A stretch of 64,000 nt of DNA from Campylorhamphus procurvoides. Lineage: Eukaryota > Chordata > Aves > Passeriformes > Dendrocolaptidae. Below the pieces are notes generated by a model. It had not been told where the DNA came from, searched no databases, and worked only from the letters and a program-made list of their open reading frames with translations. This document shows, piece after piece, positions 50,965-61,411 of the stretch. How positions within the stretch are numbered: position 1 is the stretch's first letter; every line of letters begins with the position of its first letter. Location: assembly GCA_013396655.1 (NCBI GenBank), contig WBMV01004160.1, positions 124,001 through 188,000 of the forward strand, in the 5' to 3' direction. Position numbers and translations under genes: made by a program.

Positions 50965-51060
50965 CTGGACCATGTAATCCAATTTCTCCAGTAACAGTGA
51001 CCTTGTTGGACTCAATAATCCTTGTGGGTCCCTTCTAACTCAGAATATTCTGTGATTCTG
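50965..51060 (+). mobile_element. CR1 LINE 3'-tail fragment
   Basis: The end of the stretch is CTTGTTGGACTCAATAATCC, TTGTGGGTCCCTTCTAACTC, then ATTCTGTGATTCTG. This is the standard CR1 3' terminus. Only about 75-95 bases are recognisable. Confidence 0.85.
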
Positions 51061-52427
51061 GTGGTCAGCGTTTGAAGCAGCTCAGACACAATGCAGGAAC
51101 ACTCCATCTTGTAAAGGAACTTCACAGCTGAGTCTGCCAGGGGTACAGACCTCACCCGGGTAGTTGACAGGGATTTGCTGTCATCTCTCCATCTGTCACC
51201 TACCAGACATTTCTTCCTTTTCCATCATCAGCAGTGGATTCTAGTTCTGAAAGCAAGCTGAATTGCCCAAGACAAACCTATAAAGCTTCTCTTCTAAATT
51301 TGAAGTGTGACTTGAGGTATCTTTTTACACCACATACTTGGCATCTTCTGTCTGTGTGGCTGCACATTCATATGCAGATAACTGCACCTTCCCTCCGCCT
51401 GTCTGCAGAACAGGAGCTTGGCAATGTTTTAGCACACATGAATGTACTTTCTTCCAAGCCTATCTCTTCTCAAATCTGACTGACACAGGCACTGTCACTC
51501 TGTTATCACACTGTATTAGTGGCCAAATAGGAGCTTCTTCAGCTCCCTGCAATGACTGTCTGCTTCTGACCATGCAGGCAGAAGTAAATGCTCACATACC
51601 TCTGTAGAGGTAAGTTTTTGATACCTGTGTGAAAATGAATAGGATGTTTTGGTGCCAGAAGTCAATAATTATGACTGGTGTTCATGTACAGATCTGGCAG
51701 GCTGTGTCCACTTCTCATGAGCCTGCACAGCAATTTCAGGGTTTTATACTGGCTCATAAACCTGTAAAGGGGACAGTTCTCAGTTCTCATCTCTTTTATG
51801 GTTTAGGGTTTTGTGTGGTTAAAGGATTATCTGATTTGAAAGAATTATGTTTTATGGTACTTGTGATTTTTGGGATTTAAGAGATTTGTCAAGTAATTGT
51901 CTTTCTCAGAGTCTGTGGGATTTTTTTGTGTATAGAGATTCTTCAATACAGTTAAATATTTCATTGTGTATGTCATTTGTATTCCAGGTAAGTCTGGTTT
52001 ATTTTCCAGAACAGCTATGGAGCTACGCAAAATTTAATAGTGTGCTTTCCTCTTTGTAGCTGCATCAATAATCACGTTTATAGACAATTTGATAGCATTA
52101 TACTACCTCACATATTTACAACAGAGAAATCTAGATAGTATCAAATACTGTTTACAGCTAACATACTTGCAGTATACGCAAGATATCACTCTTTAGAGAG
52201 AAAAACTTCACTCTTTACCTAAGTTTCTGATGTATGCAGACAAAAAAAAAAAGGAAAAAAAAAGAGGACTTCTGGTGCAATGGGTTATTCTTGTGGTAAA
52301 GTTTTTCAGTTACTTAGATTGCTTGTCAATTGGCACAATTCAGACTGTCAGTGGTCCTGGGTGTACAGGAGAAACAAAAAGCTGTGAAAACAAAACAAAA
52401 TGAAGCCCCCAAAAGGCTGTGGTTGTT
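51061..52427. other. Non-coding stretch, overlapping short frames
   Basis: Plus frames of 81 and 89 codons overlap in different phases (51,234-51,607), followed by 83 and 70 codons (51,629-52,059). None has a domain. The sequence to about 51,600 is GC-richer than average. No repeat family is recognised. Confidence 0.45.
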
Positions 52428-52485
52428 GGCCATGCTCTTAACAGGGTGTCGGACTAGATGGCCTTCCATCTCCCGTGATTCTGTG
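52428..52485 (+). mobile_element. Probable CR1 3'-tail remnant
   Basis: GTGTCGGACTAGATGGCC, CTTCCATCTCCC and GTGATTCTGTG follow the order of a CR1 terminus. Only about 55 bases are left and the middle is diverged, so the assignment is less secure than for the other copies. Confidence 0.6.
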
Positions 52486-55076
52486 CCAGTAATTCTGCAG
52501 ATCTGAAGATCAGTGTATTTTTATATGCAGATTATTTTTTTCAATAAATATTTTTTCTGTAGAAAAAAACTGTAAATCTGCATTTCATGACATTTAAAAA
52601 TTAATCTCTCTATTTGCAGTTCATTATTTATTATGCTTTTAAGAGAAAACTTGAGCCTAAAGGTTTTAATTTAAGAAATGAAGGAGAAAACATGGGACAT
52701 GAGAAATTTAACATCTATGGTGTTTACCATGCTGCAATAATCCAGTTCTAACACTCCCTTGGAATTAGCAGACCCTTAGCATGGTCTCTGTTTAAACACA
52801 GTGTGACAATGATTGTTGTGATTTACATCTGATGGCTGGGATTGTTCCCTGAAGAGTTCTGTCTGGAGTCAGTGTCTCTAAAGGATTGATGACCACTAAA
52901 GGACAGGCATTATTAAATTTAAAGGGGAAAAAAAGGCAATGTTTTAGTAGAGACCATTTAATCTGGAAAGAAAGCAGCATTGAAACTCTCACCCCCTCTT
53001 CATCACGTAATTACACTTTTGACAAAAAGTTGGTTCCAGTTGCCTTATAACAGTCCAACAAAAATACCATGGAGGCAGCCCAGGTTATTTCTGTTAGCCT
53101 TTAAAAGTTCATTCAGCTCCATTAGAATTAACTATGTTTTCATGAAGAATAGGAAAGTCTTGAACTAGCTAAGGACTTAAAAATCAATTTAGTCTTTCAT
53201 TAAAATATAACACCACCTTTTTCTGACAAGCATAGAATGTCAGACAACGATTGACTACATGTGATTGAGCCAAGTACTTTTCTCATAAACTTTTTAATTT
53301 TGTACATAAACTAAATGTCTATTGTGTGGAACAATGAGATTATCTATTCACACTTATTTTTATATTTATGAGGTAACGCTGTATTTTCTGAAATCAGATT
53401 GTGAATCTGTAGAGGCAGATCCTAATCTAGCACTTCCATGTTTCCTCTCCAGTCAGAGAAATATCATAGACATAAACCAGACAGTGATCTGCTGAAACAC
53501 AAGGAAAGGGGAATAAAACAAGGTGCTATTGGTTTTATCTTTGCCTATTTTACTTTTAAAACACTACCGCACTATACTAGTACACACAGAGAGATTGCTC
53601 ATTGAAATGGTGCACAACAAATACAAGATACACAAATATAAAAGCAAGTAGGGTTATTCAGTAAAGACCTCTGACTTTCTATTCCTCTAAACTAACATTT
53701 TATGAACTCACATGTTTACATGAAATTAATGCTTCCATATATTTTTCAAAATGTCTATTGCACTTTGTCATTTTTAGAGGAAGAAAACACTAAAAGTAGG
53801 GAATTAGACATACCACTGTGGGCAAATTTTGTCTAAATAGCCATGATAAAGCAACTGAACACCATCAACAGTTGACTGAAACATTTAGCTGGAACAATGA
53901 GCATGTTAGTAGGTATGGCTGTGACCCTCTTCAACAGAAGTTAGTCAAGAAAAGAGCCAGGTGATGCACTAGGTTTCACTATGAACACAAATGTGTACCT
54001 CTTTCTTTAGTGTTATATTGCTCCTGAAGAACCTGCCTGGGAAACTATTAGTCCCATCTCCCTACCATAAGAGAAGAGGCAAAGGAAAAGTAGAAAGCAT
54101 ACCTGACTGAGTCTTTGGATTTAATAAGGTCAGACTAAACAGTTTTGGACCACTATTCTTACTTCATTAGCTCTGATAGATCCAGTAACATATATTTACA
54201 GGTGATCTGAGGAGGCAAAAGGAAATACAAAGAACAAAAGAAAAAAAAAAAACAAAAAACAATGATATGCAAGGCTTAAAGCCACACTGTGGCTTTAGAA
54301 ACCATTGATCTTGAGCTGAAAAATCCAAACCTAAAAGTTCAGAAGCCACACAAAAGATCTTAGTTTAGGGAAAATTCTAAAAAAATAAGAGATAATTTAA
54401 GATGGGATGCATCTCATCTGATTGCAGCCGTCTAAAATTTAGGCAGACAATTTCTGATCTAGGTTATAACATACTGAGAGACAAACAACTTCAGAGTCAC
54501 TAACTTACAAAATAGTTTAGGATAGAAAGATTTTCTTCTGGACACATTCACCACTCATGTGTGCCTTTTAGAGCATCATTAACATCAGGCTTATACTGGA
54601 CAGTCAACATTTCCATTCACAGAGGGATTTTGTGCTAGACATCCAACAGGATTCCCAGAGAATCACAGAGTGATAATAATTTATGCAGTGGAATGATGTC
54701 CAAACTGAGAATTGCTCTTACCAGGTGAATCTAAGACACACAGAGAAGCTAACATAAAGGAAATTAATTTTCCTAGTAGCAATATCAAACTTCACAAACT
54801 CTCTGAGTACATTGATTTACCAGTCATGTGAGTCATCAATTCTCAACATTTTTTTTAGCTTATAAGCAGACATGGCTGATATTGTTATGACAATTCCTAC
54901 TGAGGCTATGATTACTGATAGGTGTTTGAAACAGAAAACTTTCCCTTAGAAATGAAATATGAAAAGAATTTTATTACCAATGCCATTTTTTCTAATTAAA
55001 TTAAGTCAGAGTAAAAAAAAAAGATCTTGCAATGCTTGTTTGATCATGCAATTTCTTAAATTTTAGACTCTTAGTA
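52486..55076. other. AT-rich non-coding stretch, nothing recognised
   Basis: Frames stay near 60-66 codons and have no domain. An A run lies at about 54,240 within A-rich sequence. No CR1 tail or LTR is recognised. Confidence 0.5.
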
Positions 55077-55400
55077 TCATTGTTTTCCAAAAAAAAAAAT
55101 AGCAATCTGAGTTGTTTTGGAATTAAAATATCCACTTACATTCAAACTCAATGCAATTTTTGTAACTTCCAAAAAAGTATAATTCAGTAATTTGCAGAAT
55201 AAAGAATAATTCAAGGTTTTTGGAACATCCAAATTTCTGTCGTGTTGGCAAAACAACTGGCAGTCAGTTGGGTTTGCATAATTAAATCCAATATGTGAGG
55301 GGCAGGTGCAGCTTTTACTTGTTGTAGGGGTGACAGAGCAGGTTTTCTTCAAAAAAGCAGTTGATCCAAAATCAAAGGTTTCAAGGTCAGTTGAAGACAC
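55077..55400 (-). other. Unrecognised 107-codon minus frame with a cysteine cluster
   Basis: The frame opens at 55,400 with ATG and contains a cysteine group in its middle (…SCTCPSH…, …DCQLFCQHD…, …FCKLL…) before turning into low-complexity, AT-driven residues. Clustered cysteines could mark a decayed secreted-protein exon or a retroelement fragment, but no family is recognised. No splice signals or upstream promoter support it. Chance is the simplest reading. Confidence 0.15.
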
Positions 55401-56219
55401 TGAAATAAAACCCTTACAGATGACATAGAGCTTCCAGTGGTAATGAACTGAATTGAATGGATATGAAATGGAACAGGTACTTTTCTACATGCAAAACAGA
55501 AAGTTTAGTGCAGGTAATTGCTCAAATAGAAGGGCATGATGTGTTCTTTCTTGTATGCACCAACTATTCCAATCCAATCTTTATATTTTTCATTCTGAAT
55601 TCCCAATATTCATATAAGCAAAATAGCAGTGTTCTTTTTTATTGGACACAATTTCAAAACTTGGCACCAACATGCCCACACAAAAATACAAGGATATCTC
55701 AAAAGCTGTGAGGAACAGCAAAAGGATGTGCAATGAAAGGTGTTCTTGTCATTGCTGAGTGTCACAAAAGACTTTTCTCCTCCAGGTAGAAGTTCTGCAA
55801 GTGGGGAGACTGTCTCCTGAAAGCTGATGCACAAAGGGCTTGTAGGCAGTGGAGCTGTGATAAACCGCTCCTGCTCACAGAGACAACCGTGCTCCTTGCA
55901 CCTGAGTGGTGCCAGAACCTCCAGTCAGGATCAGCCAGGATTACATGAAGGAGGGATTGAAAATGCTGATTGAAAGAGCAGGAATCCTGTAAGCTGGGCT
56001 GCAGTATGTTGGTGGATGATAGAATAGGGGTGAAACATGCTTCTTTCTGAACTAAGGAGGGGAATCTGAGGGAAAGAGTCTGGAGAACCAAAACACATCA
56101 CTGTGAAACAAGGGAGATAATTTTGCTTTTGTGACTACATGTAAAGCATTTCAAGCCATTTTAATTTCTCAAAAGGGACATAAAAAAATCTGTTATTAAA
56201 TTTATATGAGAACCTAACA
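55401..56219. other. Non-coding stretch, nothing recognised
   Basis: Minus frames of 74 and 109 codons overlap at 55,610-56,091 in GC-richer sequence and show no domain. No repeat family is recognised. Confidence 0.45.
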
Positions 56220-56600
56220 AGCTAGCAGAACGCCCCCCAGTGATTTACATGAGATGTTCTTATTATCCATGGATCACTGACATAATGGAGCATAATGACA
56301 TCTGAAAGAGTACTTGGAGACCACTATTTTGTGTCAATGAGCAGTTAAGAAGCCCTTATCTTTTTGGAGCCTCAGTTTATTGTGTCAATCTGTGGAGAAA
56401 CAGACACTAAAGGCAGCAATATCTCCATATGATGAAGCCAACTGGCATCCTAACAGCATGCCTGCTCATATTGTACTTGGAAGGGCTTTTTATTCATGAC
56501 TAGGTCTGTGTGAAATAATCCTATTTTTCATTATATTACCGCATGTCCATCTCTTGGAATATTAATATACGATTTTGAATTCAATCAGCTCTGCATGTAA
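56220..56600. promoter_or_regulatory. Candidate conserved non-coding element
   Basis: Complex sequence without homopolymers includes GATGTTCTTATTATCCATGG, GGAGCATAATGACATCTG, GCCTCAGTTTATTGTGTC and ATATTACCGCATGTCC. Frames are closed and no repeat is recognised. The call is by texture only. Confidence 0.2.
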
Positions 56601-56739
56601 AGCCACCAAGTTTTTAATCACAAAAAAATTCACGTATTTCACAAAACTAGATATAACTATAGTGTAAACATGTGCTAATGACTGCTTTTTTAAGGTTCAA
56701 AATTACTGTGAATAATGTAGCATTTTAAACTGCCATGTT

Positions 56740-57060
56740 AGCTAGAGTTAGGCTCACTTAACTGTCTCTAACTGGTAAGAGGTGCAAGCCTTGTTTGCCA
56801 GCTTGTTAGATTTGCAAGAAACCACCTTCAGGCTTTGCTGATGTTGCCACTTATAATGCTAAAAGCTCTTTGAAATTGTCTGCAAAGTCCTTTCATTGTC
56901 ATCGTTATAATCCTTTCCTGGAAATTGTCCTTTGTAATAAGGCCAGAAAATTTGCCTTTAATCATGCATTCACTATATTTTCTTATTTTTCCCTATGCCC
57001 AATTGTTGTCCCACTTGATTTTCTAAGATTTTGAGGACCATGAAGGAAAGAAATTCTATT
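56740..57060. promoter_or_regulatory. Candidate conserved non-coding element with SOX-like sites
   Basis: The core (about 56,870-56,980) holds CTTTCATTGTCATCG, ATAATCCTTTCCTGG and TTGTCCTTTGTAATAAGG. CATTGTC and CCTTTGT are SOX-type sites and lie about 50 bases apart. No frame or repeat explains the sequence. Function is inferred. Confidence 0.22.
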
Positions 57061-58479
57061 TGCTCTCTGCTTGTACAATGTCTAGTGCTGTGAGATATAT
57101 TGCTTCCTGACTGTGGTTGTTAAGTAATATCACAGTATATCATCACAATAATAAAGTCTGTCTCACTGAAAGGGCTGCAAATTCAAACATCTGTGTTGCC
57201 CTGACATTGTGGAATCTTGCCTTCAGAATCCTGACCCAAGATGTCAGATGTGCCTTCAGTGGTATTTTGCTCCCAGCCAGCAACACAGTCGTGGTGCACT
57301 GTTTATTTTCATCCATGTTCTTTCAGAGCCTTAAATAACAAAAGACAGCATCTAAAATTATTGTTATTCCCTATGGGTTCTGATTCAAAGCCTTTGGGAG
57401 TAAATTCTTTCAATTGATTTAGGTGGTCTGAGACAAACCCCAATATTTGGGGATTTTAGAGCTATTACACCTGTAGGATATATCTCTGGAAATAATTCTC
57501 ATTCTGTTATTAATGACAGGTTTCATGGCAGTATATAACATTCAACTGCCTTGTACACTTTAGTTTAATTTATATGATAATCATTACTGAAATATGTTGA
57601 AGGACAATTATGAAACATTTAAGTAATGTAAGAAAGATGCTTCCTATGGTCAAAAAAAGGACCCAGGGACTAAAATATTTCAAAGTGATTGACAGAATCA
57701 GTCAGAACATAGAACATCTTGGAAAAATAGATGAAAAAAATCAGATCCATCATAAATAAGAGGGGTGTTTTTTGTGGGATAAATAAACAGCAATGACTTC
57801 CTGTCAAGAAGATATCTACTATTTCCATTCAGCCAATGAAACTGTGATTCTGCCTGCATTACTTATGTTTGTCCTCTTATTACTGGGACATGATATCAGG
57901 GCTCATGGTGTAAAAAAGAGAAGCACGGTTCTCCCAGCTCCAAGACAGACCGGAAAAGTCATTATTTGATTTTTCTAATTTCCTATTGAACTTTATCTCC
58001 TGATTTGCATCTACATAATTCCATATTTGGATAATGGTTCATACATAGGTGAAAAAAAACCCATATATAAGTTTGCTTAGCTTTTGTGTTCCACTTCAGT
58101 GCGGATTTTTTTTTCTTTGGTAATAAAATAATTTTAACATGTCAGAGATACTGATGCAAAAACAGTAGTGTCCTTTTAGACAATTTTAGATTACTAAATG
58201 CAATACTGTTTCATCTCTCATTTTCAGTGAATGAAAAAAATGTGCCATGATACCACCATGCACTGAGATGAAATTCAGTCTTTTGGATAAGGAGAGATTT
58301 TGGAGCACTGGTATTGATGGCAGGGATCCTTTTCCTCTTTCTCTAACACTTCATGTATTTTTGCAGGCAATCTCACAGAAATATTTTCCCTTGATGGACC
58401 TTGAGTTGGAGATTTCAAATGTGATGGAAGCTGTACAGTTGCCGTGGGTTTATCTGGTTAGGGGTTTTTTTTATATATA
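57061..58479. other. Non-coding stretch before the assembly gap
   Basis: No repeat family or exon is recognised. The last bases before the gap are a T run followed by TATATATA, which suggests a simple repeat stopped the assembly. Confidence 0.5.
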
Positions 58480-58991
58480 NNNNNNNNNNNNNNNNNNNNN
58501 NNNNNNNNNNNNNNNNNNNNNNNNNNNNNNNNNNNNNNNNNNNNNNNNNNNNNNNNNNNNNNNNNNNNNNNNNNNNNNNNNNNNNNNNNNNNNNNNNNNN
58601 NNNNNNNNNNNNNNNNNNNNNNNNNNNNNNNNNNNNNNNNNNNNNNNNNNNNNNNNNNNNNNNNNNNNNNNNNNNNNNNNNNNNNNNNNNNNNNNNNNNN
58701 NNNNNNNNNNNNNNNNNNNNNNNNNNNNNNNNNNNNNNNNNNNNNNNNNNNNNNNNNNNNNNNNNNNNNNNNNNNNNNNNNNNNNNNNNNNNNNNNNNNN
58801 NNNNNNNNNNNNNNNNNNNNNNNNNNNNNNNNNNNNNNNNNNNNNNNNNNNNNNNNNNNNNNNNNNNNNNNNNNNNNNNNNNNNNNNNNNNNNNNNNNNN
58901 NNNNNNNNNNNNNNNNNNNNNNNNNNNNNNNNNNNNNNNNNNNNNNNNNNNNNNNNNNNNNNNNNNNNNNNNNNNNNNNNNNNNNNNNNNN
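58480..58991. other. Assembly gap (512 N)
   Basis: A continuous run of N. Open frames that seem to cross it are artefacts of reading N as open. Confidence 0.99.
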
Positions 58992-60389
58992 TATTTCTTA
59001 GTTTTAGTTTTTAGTTTGTTAGCAATAAATTTAAGCATTATTCTGAGTTCTGCTTTGCCCACAGTATTAATCAAAGCTCCTCTTTCGGTTGTTATCTCTA
59101 GCTGTAAATTACTAGCTGGTTTTCTTTTCTTCCCTCTGGAAGGTGAAAGGGGGTGGGGGGAGGCCTTGAAGGAGTTTTGCTGGACATCAGGCATTTATCC
59201 AGGGTCAAACCACGACAACAGTGAAATTTTTCTTTATGTTGTGATATATGACTTCTCTCTTCATCGATATTTTCTGAATGACACCTGCTGGAGAAACAGA
59301 TTGGACTGTACACAATGAGTAAACCCACATATTGAAGTGCAGCTCTAAAACTGGTTACAGAGGATGACGGAAATAAAAAAGGCAACACTGGTTTCATGAT
59401 AATGTGGTATTATTACTACCTAATGATTTGTGTAACATTGACACTCATAGATGAAACCTCTAGTAGGATATTGCCATACTTCCAATTACAGTCTGGATGG
59501 TGTTGCTGACAGTGCCAAAGGATGAGTAAGTTCCTCAAAATGTCTCACAGTACAGTATTTCCTATAGCCCTAAGTCATTCATTGTCATTAATTACCTATT
59601 TATGATTGAAAGAATCACAACCATGTGAACGGCAATGTTACAAATATTGGTAGACAAACTAAAAGAACCATAGAAACATTGCTTTAAAAAGTTTATTGGA
59701 GCCTAACTTGTGACTTTTAACACTTAAGGCTGAGTTTAAGTCAAATGTTCTTAAACAAACACTACTTTATAATACCCTGTGACTCCAACACACATTCAAG
59801 GTGTTCAGTGCTACCCTCCCCCATATGTATATACTGTCCAAATAACAATGAGAAACAGACAGGTCATGAAAACCAACAGTCACTGTTTACATTAAAGGGC
59901 AAGCAGCTATGCCATTCTAAACATCAGTCTATTAGGCTGAAAGGGCTGTAAGGTTCTGTTTGTTACATCTAGTATCCATTTGCCTGTAGGCTTTAATCGG
60001 TATGATGCTTTGGAAATGCTTAGTAATCACTAGAGAAAAGTATTTTCTAGTTCAGCAAAACATTCTTCAGTTAACAGAATTTGAATCACCACCTATCCTG
60101 ACATTTTTTATTTTTCATAATTGCTACTACTGCAGTTTCTCTTTAATTCAGTTAGTGTTGGATAAAAGGTTGTAGGGGTAGGAAGGTGGTGATGTTTTCC
60201 TTTTACATTTGGCTGTTCTGCGAACAAAGGTACTGGACAGGCATAGCAAAAAATTGTGCTTGAAGAGAGAGCAATTACAACATTTTACATTCATATGTTT
60301 TAAGCTTCTGGGTATCATCTCAGAAAGATATCAGCTTCTCAAAAGTTCAGTTAATTTTTGCTTTGGGCAACAGCTCATGATTATTTTTG
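58992..60389. other. Non-coding stretch between gap and gypsy remnant
   Basis: Frames of 100 (59,016-59,318 plus) and 99 codons (59,098-59,397 minus) are largely mutually antisense and without domain. A G-rich run lies at about 59,148-59,163. If the gypsy element were longer, its pol region would fall here on the minus strand, but no reverse-transcriptase or integrase motif was recognised. Confidence 0.4.
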
Positions 60390-61411
60390 GAGCCTGCAGG
60401 CTCTACACTTGGCCAGTCCAGCTGAATTTTTTTCAGACATTCTTTATTGAGGAATGCATGACCACTGTATTACAAGCCAGGGCATTAGCATATGCTGTTT
60501 ACAGTTATCACATCTGCAGAATAACACCCAGGAGACTAAGAATTTCCTTTGTACACATTCTTAGAAGTGCTAAGGTCTTTACAATTTTGCTCTTAAAGGA
60601 GAGAAAAAAACCAGAATCCTTCTCAGGCTCCATTTTAAGCATATCTCTTTTTATTATTTTCTAAAGTAACTGGATTAGAGATGCTACTGTATCCCATGCA
60701 GCCTTGTAGTGGTTAATTGCAAGACAATGCACCAGATACTCTTCATAATTGCCCTTATGGGATGGTAGTTTTACTTCTTGCATTGACCCAGACACTCTCT
60801 GAATGTATCTGCTGTTTGCAGTTCCTACAGAATTTGTCCTTGAACAACCAATGATTAGTATCAGGAGTTTATTTTTCTCGTTGGAGGCACCTAATCTTTC
60901 AGTTCTCTGCATCCTGCTCTCTGAGACTGTCTAATTTACTTGTATAAGCTTTAAGAAGTATTGCAACTCTGGCACCTTTGACATTGCAATATCTACTGCA
61001 CACTTTGGGGTCAATTCTGCTTCTATCAGAGGCTGCTTTTGGATTGAATTATTTTGCATAACACTTCCTAACCATTCTCTTAATGCCTCATTTAAACTCC
61101 CTCAAAACTGGCAATGCTCATTTAATTGCTTTAATCCAGTCACATATTCAGCAAATGTTTCATTTTCTTGATTCTATCTATAAAAGCAGAAATGCTTTGC
61201 AATCATAAGTGGCTTTGGGGATAGGTAATTTTGCAGAATTTCCACAGTCTCAGCAAAAGTTTTGTCTTCTGCTTTAATAGCATCTACAATGCTGTGCTAC
61301 AGGATATAGTTTTGGTGACCATTACACTCAGCAAAACAGCCATCTTTTATGTAGTATTGAGATCATAAAATAATGTTCAAGTCTTCCAATATAGCTAGCA
61401 GAATCCTTCAT
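60390..61411 (-). pseudogene. Decayed Ty3/gypsy retrotransposon Gag (capsid region)
   Basis: Gag capsid packages retrotransposon RNA into particles; this copy is dead. Reading from 61,411 downward, three phases continue one another. The first has YIGRLEHYF (from 61,393). The second has MAVLLSV (from 61,343). The third spans 61,287-60,961, 109 codons with only two stops (TAG 61,174-61,176; TGA 61,102-61,104), and carries SPKPLMIAKHFCFYR, ETFAEYVTGLKQLNEHC, SLNEALREWL and ELTPKCAVDIA. These follow, in order, the gypsy Gag (K02A2.6-like) pattern of YxxRLExYF, KAVLLSV, NPKPxxIxxRFxFxxRxQ, ESVxxYVxxLxxLxxxCxFG, LxxALRDRxVxG and LTxxxAxxIA. The pattern match is from memory of the family. Below 60,940 traces such as CDNCKQH (60,512-60,492), possibly a broken zinc knuckle, are weak. 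No protease, polymerase, integrase or LTR was found. Confidence 0.82.

Noticed and set aside
54668..54680. AGAATCACAGAG as a reversed CR1 tail
   Set aside because: Only the short terminal motif matches; the following CR1 sequence (TGGAAGGGACC…) is absent.
58247..59194. Two frames of about 255-259 codons across the gap, one on each strand
   Set aside because: Their length comes from 512 N being read as open; the real flanking parts are short and featureless.
60246..60291. Minus-strand C-x2-C-x4-H-x4-C spacing as a second zinc knuckle
   Set aside because: The spacing is right but the intervening residues are hydrophobic and the site is too far from the first knuckle trace; probably chance.
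60209..60664. 151-codon plus-strand frame, the longest uninterrupted frame in the window
   Set aside because: It lies partly antisense to the gypsy remnant, shows no domain and is dominated by hydrophobic and aromatic residues from T-rich DNA. No promoter or splice support.
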